A DNA stretch of 44,125 bases from Paulinella micropora (lineage: Eukaryota; Cercozoa; Imbricatea; Euglyphida): assembly GCA_009731375.1 (NCBI GenBank), contig BJOX01000036.1, positions 204,621 to 248,745 on the forward strand, given 5' to 3'. Numbering within the stretch: position 1 is the stretch's first letter; each line of letters begins with the position of its first letter. The position numbers were made by a program, and so were the translations under genes. Shown one piece after another: positions 22,429 to 32,230 of this stretch. Below the pieces are notes generated by a model. The model was not told the origin of the DNA. It made no database searches and worked only from the letters and a program-made list of their open reading frames with translations.

Positions 22429-22433
22429 TCCCC
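22429..22433. other. Target-site duplication of element C, left copy
   Basis: TCCCC directly before the 5' LTR of C. The same five bases follow the 3' LTR at 28874-28878. Five bases is the usual copia target duplication. Confidence 0.9.
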
Positions 22434-22738
22434 TTTGTACCAACTTCTTTCAGTAGAATAGAATTGGTAACCATGATTTGATAGGCCGTATAAACCACAA
22501 TTGAGGACTTGAAGTTTATTGATAGGACTGACTCTAGACTTGGTGAATGGACTCGTACGATTTCAATAAGACTGAATGTGACAATTGTAGTGGTCAGGTC
22601 AGGACACGCGTCTTTAAAGCGCGCCAAATTTGTACCTCAATCTGTGTATTAGTAAAGTATCTCAGATTTACCTAATTAAGCAAGTCACCAAGTGCTCCGG
22701 TTCTCAACACTGATCCTGTTCAAGTATTAATATAAAGG
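22434..22738 (+). repeat. Element C 5' LTR
   Basis: 305 bp, from TTTGTACCAACTTC to ATATAAAGG. It matches 28568-28873 with about seven substitutions and one 1-bp indel, roughly 97% identity, which indicates a fairly recent insertion. The ends set by the target duplication are not the usual TG...CA. If the duplication is six bases (TCCCCT), the LTR begins at TTGTACC. Confidence 0.92.
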
Positions 22739-22745
22739 GTTATGA
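22737..22745 (+). other. Element C primer binding site overlapping the Gag start codon
   Basis: GGGTTATGA directly at the LTR end is complementary to UCAUAACCC in the anticodon arm of initiator tRNA-Met. Copia of Drosophila primes from a tRNA-iMet 5' half that ends in this region. The ATG at 22742-22744, which pairs with the CAU anticodon, is also the first codon of Gag. Confidence 0.65.
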
Positions 22746-23955
22746 ATTCTTCTGCGCTGAAAGATGCTGCGACCGCTGTCCTACAAAGTAAGGGGCCTAC
22801 GTTTAAGGATGGTGTTACGGGACGGAGCTGGGACTATTGGTTCGCGCAAGTGCGGGCGGATCTATCGTCGATCGAATGCTGGGAGTATATGAGGCCGGTG
22901 GCTGAAGTGCTTCAGTGGCGAATCGAGGTTGAAGCAGAACTGCGTGCGGAGGCCAAGGAAGCTAAGGAAGCTGCGGCGCGGCAAAGACGTGGGGACGCTG
23001 ACAACAAACAACAGGACCAGAAGCATGATCTGACTCCGACTCACCGGAGAAAGATTACGGCCAGAAGGGCCCAGATCTTCATGTGGCTCTATAAGGGGTT
23101 GGAATACGGGGCTGCGTCAGAGCGCATCGTCCGGCACCTAGTACGAGAGGAGCAACTACGACCGGAAGAGTTAATAAGATTGCTTCGTGAACGCTACCAA
23201 GGTAACGACGCGCATCAAAAGCAGCAAAGAAACAACTTGGTCTGTGGATGGAGATTTAATTGTAAGGAGGATTTACGGCTCAACTAAGTGACTTCGAATC
23301 GCATTGTCAATTTCTGGAGACTCATGGGGAACCAATTAGCGCTACACTACGAATGCAGTTTATTAAGACTGCGTTGGGGAAATGTGAGCATCGGAACCTA
23401 CGGAAGTCATTCTTGGATGCTCAAGTGGCAGCACCCTCGGCTACGTCGAACGATTTCAAGCAACGCTTTCAAAGAAGAGTGATAGCGAACGAGGTGTTGT
23501 CGAAAGAGGAAAGGGCGATGGGCACGGCGATGGTGGCGGCTCAGCAGCAGCGACCTAAGGAGAACTCGATCAAGGAGGGCAGAAAACTGGAATGCTATAA
23601 CTGTGGAAATCCTCATAAATACTTTAGGTGCACTATTAAGTGCAGAATCCCCGGCCACGACCACCAAGGCAGGCGATGCCCGACTCTAAAGGACCGCTAC
23701 AGAAAGAAACTGCCACTGGATGGAGGCCAGAAGCAGACTGCGAACCAGAAGCAGAACGGGAACGGAAACGGGGCTCGAAGTAACGCAAAGCCGGGAAAGA
23801 AAGATGGCAAAAAGAAAGCCAACGCTGGTGTGCAGGGCGTATCGTGCCTTGCTGCGACGATGACTGACATGGAGGTTCCAATAACGTTTGAGGCTTACCT
23901 TGCGCCGGCTGCGGATGGGGGAGGTCTACTCGAGGTCGGTGGGAAAGGCAAATGA
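22742..23955 (+). pseudogene. Element C Gag with zinc knuckle
   Basis: Gag starts at the ATG in the primer site (MNSSALKDAATAVLQ), followed by GVTGRSWDYWFAQVRADLSS and a charged helix rich in Ala, Glu and Lys. Frame 1 ends at 23287. Coding goes on in the next frame from about 23270 with LSDFESHCQFLETHGEPISA and FIKTALGKCEHRN, typical of copia Gag UBN2-like regions. A knuckle-like CYNCGNPHKYFRC is one residue short of CX2CX4HX4C, and CRIPGHDHQGRRC follows. A basic Lys/Asn/Gly tail ends at TGA 23953-23955. Confidence 0.8.
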
Positions 23956-24804
23956 AAGAAGGATGCATTTGCGTTCATGGCTTCGACAAACCCGATGATC
24001 TTCGTTGGAGAAGAAGAAGCTGATGTGCCGGGGGAAGTTTACAATGGAAAAGTTAATGTTGCTGACTACTGGACTTGTTTCAACAATGCATGTGTCAGCG
24101 AGCTATGTTACTGGAAATGGTACTACAACTTCAAGGTGGTGCCGAACGATTGGGAGGTCTACGTGAAAGGCCTCGAAAGTGGGGCTGGAGTGGATGCACC
24201 GGAGGCGATAATGAAGAAGGTCGCGAGGGAATGCGAGTTCTGTGCGAAGACATCGACGAGAAAGTGTGGCCAATGCAAGATGGTGAGCTACTGCGGCGTC
24301 TGGTGCCAAGGGCAAGACTGGCGGACGCACAAAGTCTTTTGCAAGTACACCCAGACGGAGGGCATCAAATCGAGCTGGCAATCGGTAATGGACAGTGATG
24401 GAGTGGCTCTGGGAAGGGGGTTCGGGGGACATGCGTCGACATTGGCAGTCATGCGGGCGGACTTGGCGTATCAAAGGATGATACGTTTCTTCCATGAAAG
24501 ACCGGAAACAGGAAAGGCTGCAATGATGCCGCGGTACAACTACGATATACGGATGCGACCGACTGTGGAGGTGGCTGAATGGATAGACGTAAGTTGGGAG
24601 GCTCTGATGAGGGCGTTGGAAAAGGCGAGGGACGACAACGAACGAATGGTTCTTAGAGAGAGAGCGCGACAGTTCCCGCCGCCGTATGCCATTGCGAGGA
24701 AAGAGAAAAGATGGCGGTTGAAGCCTCGGCAGTGCCCAACAGTGCAGCGGAGGACCAGACGGGTCCGTCACCGGTTGTACGACGAGATCAAGGGCGAGGT
24801 GTGA
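23956..24804 (+). CDS. Element C MYND zinc-finger region
   Basis: It lies in the same frame as the second part of Gag, separated only by the TGA at 23953-23955. The first Met is at 23977, though readthrough from Gag is possible. A complete MYND finger spans 24232-24342 (37 residues): CEFC, then KCGQC, then SYCGVWCQGQDW, then RTHKVFC, giving all eight C/H ligands with family spacing. MYND fingers usually bind proline-rich partners in chromatin proteins. The region before it has WTCFNNACVSELCYWKWYYN and WEVYVKGLE, which I do not recognise. A basic C-terminus ends at 24804. It sits between nucleocapsid and protease. Confidence 0.85.
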   Translation, partial: KKDAFAFMASTNPMIFVGEEEADVPGEVYNGKVNVADYWTCFNNACVSELCYWKWYYNFKVVPNDWEVYVKGLESGAGVDAPEAIMKKVARECEFCAKTSTRKCGQCKMVSYCGVWCQGQDWRTHKVFCKYTQTEGIKSSWQSVMDSDGVALGRGFGGHASTLAVMRADLAYQRMIRFFHERPETGKAAMMPRYNYDIRMRPTVEVAEWIDVSWEALMRALEKARDDNERMVLRERARQFPPPYAIARKEKRWRLKPRQCPTVQRRTRRVRHRLYDEIKGEV

Positions 24805-25516
24805 CGACGGGACCGGATAATGGGACGACATCGGCGTTGGAAGATGGGAGGCTGAGGCAACGGATGACTCGGACTGGGCAACTACGGAAGGGCCGGATGA
24901 GGGGGAGGAGCCTCTGGAAGCAATGGCTGATGAAGGTGGTTTGGAAATGGAAGAGAAGGAGTGGAAACCACCCAACATACCGACGGAGGAAGGACCTAAA
25001 GGCTTGATGGCTGTCGGGGAAAGGGAAGAGTCGGAGGAGGCATCGATCTACCTAGACAGCGGATCAACAAAACACCTGGTGCAAAATGTTTCGATGTTGA
25101 ATGACAAAGAGGAAGGGGGACTGGACCTACGTGGCATCGACGGACCTACCAAAGCAACAGCGAGGGGGAGAATGAAGTTCGTTGGGGAGACTGGAGAAGG
25201 CTTACCTCAAGACGTCACCATGGAAGAGACGTACTGCCTGGAAACGCTGGACCGGGTACTCTTCTCAGCGGGTCAGCTACAGAAAAAAGGTTACGGTATT
25301 GTGTTGCAAGACGACGGTTTCTTTGTGACCCGGGCGAGAATTAATGTGCGACCCGGAGAGAAGATATTGGTAGGGGATTTTGACCCCGACACCTGCCAAT
25401 ATAAGTTTCGGACTTCACAGACGACGACAACGAAGGAAGCAAGCAAAACTCCTTATCCTACCTACCAGTCGGCATTTTGGACAGCCTCAACGAACCTGCG
25501 GTACAAGTGGACATGA
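24805..25516 (+). pseudogene. Element C linker and aspartic protease
   Basis: After frame changes near 24715 and 24840, an acidic linker (DDSDWATTEGPDEGEEPLEA) leads to IYLDSGSTKHLV, with the DSG catalytic motif of retrotransposon aspartic proteases. RVLFSAGQLQKKGYGI is the usual copia segment that follows. The end (KFRTSQTTTTKEA) runs into the pre-integrase region, where the frame shifts again near 25490. Confidence 0.82.
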
Positions 25517-26749
25517 AGAAGCTACATGACATCTTTCATTTTGGCCAGACAATGGCGAGGCAGTTTGTCAAGACGAACAACATTACCCTGAAAGGGAAAG
25601 GATCGATGACAGACCATACCTGCACGTCTTGTCAAACGACAAAGATGAAGAAGCATGTAAACTATGAAGGTGTATCACTGACTATCTGCGAAAAGGCTGG
25701 TGAAGACTGGAGTGGGGACGGGACGGGGAAAATAATGTTTCCTATGTATGATGAGACGCCCTACTGTAATGTGTTTGTTGACAACGTGACTGGCCTACTA
25801 CGCAACTACTGGACTAAGACGAGAGATCAGAGTGGTACTCTGCAGCAACTGAAGCAACTGCAAGCATGGGACGCAGACGGGAAATAAGATGAAGAAATTT
25901 AGAACCGACAAGGAGTGGATTGCAACCAGCATCCAGAACCACCTCAAGGAGACGGGTGTTGAACGACATCTACCGGTTCGTGACGACCCAAACAAGGATG
26001 CGTATACAGAGGCAGCAATCAAGATCGTGTTTGGACTGGCAACAACGCTACTGGTAGCTAGGTCAGTGCCAGTGTATTTCTTGCCACTGGCAGTGAACTA
26101 TGCTGTCTTCCTACTGAACATGCAAGGACGAGCGGGGACGAGCAAGTCGAGGCATGAGGCGTTCTACGGAAGACCACCACCACACTACTCGATGCTGTAC
26201 CCGTTTGGGTGTCTCTGTGTTGTCTACAAGAATGGGAAAAAAGGGGAGGAAAAGGGGGAGCCTGGGCTGTTCTTGGGTGTCAACGCTGAACAGTCTGCCT
26301 CCGTGGGATGGAGCTTCTACGAAAGAAGAGTCAAGCTAACGGCCGACATTATGGTTCAGGACACAACGACTCATGTATGGCCAACTCTGTACCCGAAAAG
26401 CGGGACGGCGACGTCGCTTCAACATTCGTTTCACAGCACTGGTGTTGTACGGGGAAAATGTGGCGAAGTCGACGGGAATCCCGGAAAATTTTTCACCGAT
26501 GATGAATGGGAAGTTTTACTCGAAGTGACTGACAACGCTGTCAAGCCGGAACGGGAGGTGGCTGATTCTACGGCCACCAGTGCAATGCAAGTGACGGACT
26601 TGGATGTGGGAGTCACTGGTGAAGAAGCTGGTGTTGTTCCACTGCTCCAAGGGGTTCAAGGGGTCTTGGACGTTGGTTGTGGGGGAGCTTCGATTGTGGC
26701 TGAAGTCAAGGATGCAGGGAGTGAGACCCTCTCCCTCTCTGCGTCCTAG
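25477..26749 (+). pseudogene. Element C integrase, two frames
   Basis: The HHCC zinc region is KKLHDIFHFGQ followed by HTCTSCQTTKMKKH. The catalytic core has EDWSGDGTGKI (first Asp) and CNVFVDNVTG (second Asp). A stop at 25885-25887 and a frame change interrupt it. The next frame has MKKFRTDKEW, then DDPNKDAYTEAAIKIV with the presumed catalytic Glu, then a long C-terminal region including HEAFYGRPPPHYSMLYPFG and GLFLGVNAEQSA. Intact, it would insert the cDNA. The TCCCC duplication is the record of its past action. Confidence 0.82.
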
Positions 26750-27777
26750 ACCGGAAAACAAGAGGAATAGAAACGGAGTTCCGGTTGCTTGGGATGGGGC
26801 TGCAGTGTCTGCCTCCAACATCGTGAACCAACCCCGTAACAGAGAGAGGACGAGACCGGGACACTTCAGATCTGGGGCGTTTATGGTGACCGTCCCAGTT
26901 CCGTATCACGAGGCGACAGCCTCGGGCAAGTTCAACGAATCGCGCTTCGCTGACATCGATAAGCACCTGCGGCTGGGGGCGATTGTCGAAAGGCATGTCT
27001 CTGAGAAGCCTCCGGGGGAGCCTCTAGTGCCGACGAGGTTTGTGGATTTCGAGAAGAGAGAGACGGTGGACGGGCCGATGGTTGAGACGAAATCCAGAAT
27101 TGCGGGGATCGGCTTTCTACAGCCTTCGTGGCAGTATGACAAGGTTGATATACCGACTTGTCGAGTGGAAATGGTGTGGACGACATGTGCATCGGCGGTG
27201 CTTCAAGACATGGATGTATTTGGAGTGGATGAAGAGAGTGCCTTTCCCAACGTGAAGCTGCGGGTCTCGGTGTGGTTGAGGCCTCCGGCTGGGTACGTGG
27301 CACCGAATACGGTATGGGAGGCGGTGGGAGGTGTGAATGGATTAAAGCTTCACCTGTCACATTTATTGGAACGACAGAGTTGTACCGACTCAGAAGAAGC
27401 TGGGTTTCAACCAAAGCATCGTCGACCCAGTGGTCTTCGCAAGAATAGATGATAAGACGAAGAAGACGGAGATTCTTACATACCATGTCGACGACAGTAT
27501 ACATGCTGCAGCTACGAAGGAGAGCAGACGGGAGTATGTCGAGCGTCTCGACAAAGAGTGGGGAAACGTTAAGGACCTCGGGCTTGTAAAGGAATTTCTG
27601 TCGATAGAATTTGACATGAAACGAGCCGGAGGTGTCTACACGATCACGCTGCGTCAAAAGCAATATATCGACACGTTGCTGGCGAGGTTCAAGCGGAGTG
27701 ATGGCCGACCTTGGATGCCGGCGAAGACGCCATGGGTACCGGAGGGGTCGAAGATGGTGCCGGCAATGATGCAATAG
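26750..27777 (+). pseudogene. Element C reverse transcriptase
   Basis: Reverse transcriptase blocks in copia order: HLRLGAIVERHVSEKPPGEP, LVPTRFVDFEKRETVDGPMV, then FGVDEESAFPNVKLRVSVWL with the first catalytic Asp, WLRPPAGYV, and after a frame change near 27430 TYHVDDSIHAAAT with the YVDD-type pair, followed by DLGLVKEFLSIEF and LRQKQYIDTLLARF. Divergence from A and B in these blocks confirms a separate lineage. Confidence 0.85.
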
Positions 27778-28449
27778 TAAATACGACCCACAGGAGATTG
27801 TTGGCAGCTACATTTACCTCAAGGCTAGTGTGCCTGAGGCAACGATGGCGATTGCTTGCATTGCAGAGCATCAAGCTAAAAGGGACAAATTTGACTTCTG
27901 TGCAGCCGAGTAGCTACTCAGGTATTTCCTGCATGTGCGGGAAAGGGGAGTGAAGTTTCGTCGAATGGAAACCGCATACTGGAAGCGGATTCAGACTCAT
28001 CCCTGGGCAACGGGGAGAAGATGTATTCGAGAACGGGTGGGGTAGTGCTCTTGGCTGGCGGTCCGGTGGCGGTGAGTGCTACGACGCAGAAGCACTTGGC
28101 GACTGGGACGCAGGAAAGCGAGACGCACGCCGCGTCGGAAGTGTTGCATGATTTAGAGTCGGTGCGGAACGTGATAAAGTCCATGCCTTGGTCGGATAGC
28201 GACCCGCTCAAGAAGGATCTGATGGCGATCCCGAAGCTGAGGGTGGACAACCAGGCAACAGTCAGCACTGCCCCCAACTCGGTGTTCGCGAAGCGGCTTC
28301 GTCATATCGCATTGAGACATTATCAGTTGACTGAAGCGATACGGAAGAGGTGGAGGTCACCTGGACGCCCTCGGAAGAGAATAGGGCGGACATACTGTCC
28401 AAACGAGTTGCGAGCCCGTCGGTGTTCAAGCGTGGAGCTGATAGAATGA
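27778..28449 (+). pseudogene. Element C RNase H
   Basis: The first part (EIVGSYIYLKASVPEATMAI) has an in-frame stop near 27913. A later frame has LLAGGPVAVSATTQKHLATG and ETHAASEVLHDLESVRNVIK, LRVDNQATVSTA and RLRHIALRHYQLTEAI, ending with a TWTPSEENRADILSK-type tail in another frame. The last part is the standard copia RNase H C-terminus. It lies about 110 bp before the polypurine tract. Confidence 0.8.
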
Positions 28450-28558
28450 CTGGACACTCAACTTGACTTTCTATCTCTGACAATGAGTTGTTAGGAATTA
28501 TAGAGTGGAAGTAGGTAGTATGAATTGATTTTAGTATGTATTAACGCCCTATTGAATT

Positions 28559-28567
28559 AGGGGGAGC
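28559..28567 (+). other. Element C polypurine tract
   Basis: AGGGGGAGC immediately before the 3' LTR start TTTGTACC. It is identical in its first eight bases to the LARD polypurine tract at 11591, although the elements are otherwise unrelated in sequence. Confidence 0.85.
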
Positions 28568-28873
28568 TTTGTACCAACTTCTTTCAGTAGAATAGAATTG
28601 GTAACCATGATTCGATAGGCCGTATAAAACCACAATTGAGGACTTGAAGTTTATTGATAGAACTGACTCTAGACTTAGTGAATGGACTCGTACGATTTCA
28701 ATAAGACTGAATGTGACAATTGTAGTGGTCAGGTCAGGACACGCGTCTTTAAAGCGCGCCAAATTTGTACCTCAATCTGTGTATTAGTGAAGTATCTCAG
28801 ATTTGCCTAATTAAGCAAGTCACCAAGTGCCACGGTTCTCAACACTGATCCTGTTCAAGTATTAATATAAAGG
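28568..28873 (+). repeat. Element C 3' LTR
   Basis: 306 bp, matching 22434-22738, with one extra A (ATAAAACC for ATAAACC) and about seven substitutions. It is followed directly by the right copy of TCCCC. Confidence 0.92.
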
Positions 28874-28878
28874 TCCCC
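28874..28878. other. Target-site duplication of element C, right copy
   Basis: TCCCC after the 3' LTR, equal to 22429-22433. To its right the minus-strand linker of element B resumes. Confidence 0.9.
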
Positions 28879-29972
28879 TCCATACTCCCCCTGATCTTGT
28901 TGACTATCTGACTGAAACATCATCGACATGGTCATATGTGTCGTAATCGTCATGAGTCTGTGTCGTGTCCTCTCGTGTGTGGGTGGTAGTGACTGTGGTG
29001 GTGGTGGGTGTGGAGTGTGTTTGTTCAACATCGACATCCTTACTCTCACGCTCCCCCTCAGCTACATCCTCATCCCACTCTACTGTTCTGTCTGGATGTG
29101 CTTCCTTCCCTATCACGTACGGGTTAAACCGCATGTTCCTAACACCTGCTATCACCTTTCTACCGTCCCACACTCTAATATTATAGCTCTCTAAATAAGT
29201 CATACCCTACTAGCATAACTTTCTTTCCTCTAAACTGGCCCTTCCTACCTTTGCCCGTGTCCATCGCCCTATGCATCCTATTGGTCTAAGGTGTGTCAGG
29301 AACGGTTTCCTTCCTAACAGCTGTTCATAGGGGGACATCCCTTTTCTTGGCCCTTGGGTGGCAGGCAGGATGTTGTGTAGTGTGGTGGCCGAGTGCTCCA
29401 TCTCTGCCCAAAAAGAAATGGGCAGGTGAGCGTGATAACGCATAGCTCTCGCGGCCCCAGCCGTGATCATTGACTTTCTCGGCAATCGGGTTACCGTCTT
29501 TGTGCCCCGTGGCCGACGTCTTCCAAATAAACTGTCTAGGTTTCCACCACTCTATCACCTCTTTTGGGACGTCAAATTCTTGATCACATCTTATTTCTTG
29601 TACTCTATTTCCTGTCTGTCTCTCATAAAGCGCTAGTACTGCCTGCCTAATGCAGTCAATAAATTCATTCTTATGCGAAAGATAATAATCTTTAATAAAC
29701 AACGAGTAATCGTCCGTAACCGAAAATTTGTGTCTCTTCCCGTGTATTGAACGTACCGACCACGCTCCGGTGTCTATGTGTAGTACTACGCCTGGCTTAC
29801 TAGCTCTCTCTATCCTATTAACCTTAAACCTAGGCAACTTCTTCGCCTTACCTATCATACAGGATTCGCAGAACTCTACCTTTCTCTCGTCTCCTACTAG
29901 CTTTATGCCTAATGCATTTGCCTGAGCTCTCATCTTCTTAATGCTATAGTGTCCACAAGCATATTGGAACAA
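28874..29972 (-). pseudogene. Element B integrase
   Basis: Read on the minus strand: YACGHYSIKKMRAQA and VEFCESCMIGKAKKLPRF (HHCC region), VVLHIDTGAWSV (first Asp), HKFSVTDDYSLFIKDYYLSH (second Asp), TSATGHKDGNPIAEKVN with the presumed Glu, then in another frame ISFWAEMEHSATTLHNILPA, KGMSPYEQLLGRKPF and RVWDGRKVIAGVRNMRFNP. A His/Thr-rich linker reaches the insertion point of C. Frameshifts near 29480 and 29210 separate the blocks. Confidence 0.83.
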
Positions 29973-30129
29973 TTATCTACCTTTCTAATTGAACCTGGCT
30001 TGCGGGGATAAGACGCATATAGTGTTACCTCCCCCTTTTGCCCTCTGCCTGTCTACGTTCCTCTCTTTCTCTCTTGGGGTTTCCCTCCCCTTTTACCCCA
30101 TTACACCCCTACTCTGTTTCTGTGGAGGT

Positions 30130-30580
30130 TCATAACGCTCGTTGATGTCCAATGGGTGTCGAACTCGTCGTCCCACCAGGACTGTAAAGGAGGGTCGACA
30201 TGAGTCTACCCCTGACAAGCACGTCCTTCTCCTCTATCCTTATGGGGTGTTTTAGTATTACCAACTGTCCATTCTGATGGACGATAGACCGATGATGGAT
30301 ATGATCCATCCTGCCGGTCGACGCAATGTTCACGGGTAACCTGGTATCGAGGAGCACAGGCCTTGACACCGTAACTGGTTTGCAGTGTCTGTTGATTCGC
30401 GTCACTCTTGCCGTCCCCTCCTGTCCTATCTCACACTCTCCATTACCTGTTGCTAACTTGACAGGAGGTACGGACTTGACGTCATGTAAATTAAATATCT
30501 CAGGGTTGCACGCTATGTCTCTAGACGACCCACTATCCCGAACTATCGTGTTCTTCCTATCTCGCCCCCCTCCCCATCTA
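30130..30580 (-). pseudogene. Element B aspartic protease region
   Basis: Minus strand: IVRDSGSSRDIACNPEIFNL carries the DSG catalytic motif, followed by KLATGNGECEIG and LPVNIASTGRMDHIHHRSIV. The last block matches element A and joins protease to the pre-integrase zinc region. A frame change near 30560 separates it from the acidic linker upstream. Confidence 0.7.
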
Positions 30581-30583
30581 ACA

Positions 30584-31219
30584 CTAGTGCATAGTTCTGT
30601 CTGCTGTTCTGGTGCTTTGATGGTGCTGGTGGCTGTGGGGTGTTGCTGTCTTGGGTCTGTGCTGGTGGGGATAGTGTTGCGCGGGCTGCGTGCCGCCCGC
30701 TACATACACTCCCTCTATCGCTCTCACCACGTCTGTTAAGAACTCATTTAGCACTAACTTCCCTTCACTCACTCTCCTCACCTCACCGCTGCTTTCTCTA
30801 ATGCAGGTTGTCGTGAGTTGTTGTGCGAGCTGTTCTATGTCTCTAAAAGTGATGATGGGTGGTGTATTGGTGTGTGGCTGACCTTGGGGTGTTGGACCTG
30901 GTTGTTGTGTAGGGGTTGCGGCGGTGCCTCCCCGTTGTTTCCTCTTGGCCTCCCCGGTCCCTGCAACAGCACTGGGCAGTCCGGCAGATGCCGGACTCCC
31001 ACTTACATCGTGAGTGTCTTGCTGGTTTTTCTGTGCATATTGCTTTACATTCCCTTTGCGTGTGTACTGCAAATACTCAGTGTCTATGTCCTCATCATCC
31101 TGATATGCTGCGATTGCCATGTCATGTCTTATCTCATCAGAACATCGTGAGTCATAGTCATCGTCATACTTATCCATCACTTCTTCGTCTTCTTCCTCAT
31201 CACTACTCTCTTTCTCCAC
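30584..31219 (-). pseudogene. Element B acidic/Pro-Gln-rich linker
   Basis: Minus strand: SSDEEEDEEVMDKYDDDYDS, then Gln/Pro/Thr-rich sequence, then ELAQ-like helix and LNEFLTDVVRAIEGVYV, which matches DDFLTDIMNAIEEVYVKH of element A. The shared block suggests a conserved small domain just before the protease in this family. It is broken from the preceding zinc module by a stop at about 31381. Confidence 0.6.
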
Positions 31220-31380
31220 AGGCGTGTCGTCTTTCTGCGTGACGTGTGCTGATGTGTGGTGTGAGTCTAAGGTGTCTGTGTGGTGGAGGTGGGTTTTTGC
31301 GGTGCTGGCCCTTGACGCCTACAACCTCTCAGTTCCCCCTTCGCTTTATTCTTCTCGCTCTCTCCCTCCCTCTGTGGAGT

Positions 31381-32230
31381 TTAGTCTGTGAGTGTGGCGG
31401 TGAGGTTGTGTGGTATGACTATCCCTCTCGCTTTCGCATCCTCTCTCAAACCTCTCTCATCAGGGTAATAAGGGGATTTAGGAGGGCGGAGGTCAGGGCT
31501 GACAGACAAGTCTAACAAGGGGTATTCTTTATCTTGTTTCTTAGCGTGATATCCGCAAAATAGGCCATACGTCAGACGAGAAGCTTGGCAATGCACAGCG
31601 TTAGGCCCCCTTTTGTCTTTTTCAAGGGAGATCTGACAAGGACTGTTTTTCTTGTTTTTCCCATGACATTTAAGGGACCTCGGTCTGTCTCGACTATACC
31701 TCCCAATGGTTGTTGGAGGTGTTTTAGGGGCTGAATTCTGACGCTGTGGGGTGTTTGTGGAGATGCCCCTTGGTAGCTGACTACGAGAGGGGTGGGGGTG
31801 ATAAATCACTCCCTTTGGTGTGGCGGAGGGACTCCCTTCGTCACTTTGATTTGATGACAGGGGACGAACACCTGGCACTCGACATTCGCGCTCTCCCTGC
31901 CTCTCTTCATCAGGGGTTTCCCCAGTTTCGTCTGGGACATCTCCCCCCAGGAAAACGAGTAAAGCGTCGTTGTCGGTTTCTGTGTCCCCGTCCTGTTCTT
32001 CCTCTCTGATGAGGTTTACGTCTTTGTGAGACTTTTTGTTCTTAGTGTTTTGAGGTTTTCCCTTCTTCTTTTTGTCGTTCTTGTCTTCGCTCACTTGACT
32101 TTTCGTTCGGGGTTTCTTTGCTGGGCAATACTTCTTTGTGTGGCCTTTCTCATTACACTCAAAACAAGTGATTTTAAGCCACCACTCTTCCTTCTTCTTA
32201 AACTTTCTGTACTTGCCCTTACACCCTTAC
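31381..32230 (-). pseudogene. Element B Gag C-terminus: zinc knuckle and second zinc module
   Basis: One open minus-strand frame carries the knuckle CFECNEKGHTKKYC (32125-32166, CX2CX4HX4C), a Lys-rich and acidic stretch, then KCHGKNKKNSPC to LFCGYH (31546-31668). The latter is a KG..KKG..C...YC..H-type zinc motif shared with element A at 15214-15330. The downstream LLDLSVSPDLRPPKSPYYPD also matches A. Both modules probably bind nucleic acid. Confidence 0.68.

Larger units (their letters stand above)
22434..28873 (+). mobile_element. Element C: full-length Ty1/copia retrotransposon with a MYND finger
   Basis: A 6.44 kb element with paired LTRs, a half-tRNA primer site, a polypurine tract and the order Gag, MYND region, protease, integrase, reverse transcriptase, RNase H. 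It is nested in element B with an exact 5-bp target duplication. Its sequence differs clearly from A and B, so it is another copia lineage. Frameshifts at about 23270, 24715, 24840, 25500 and 25885, plus in-frame stops, mean this copy is probably not autonomous. Confidence 0.92.

Noticed and set aside
28885-28892. Polypurine tract of element B at the C insertion site
   Set aside because: It lies within the B coding linker, not before an LTR, so the motif is internal.
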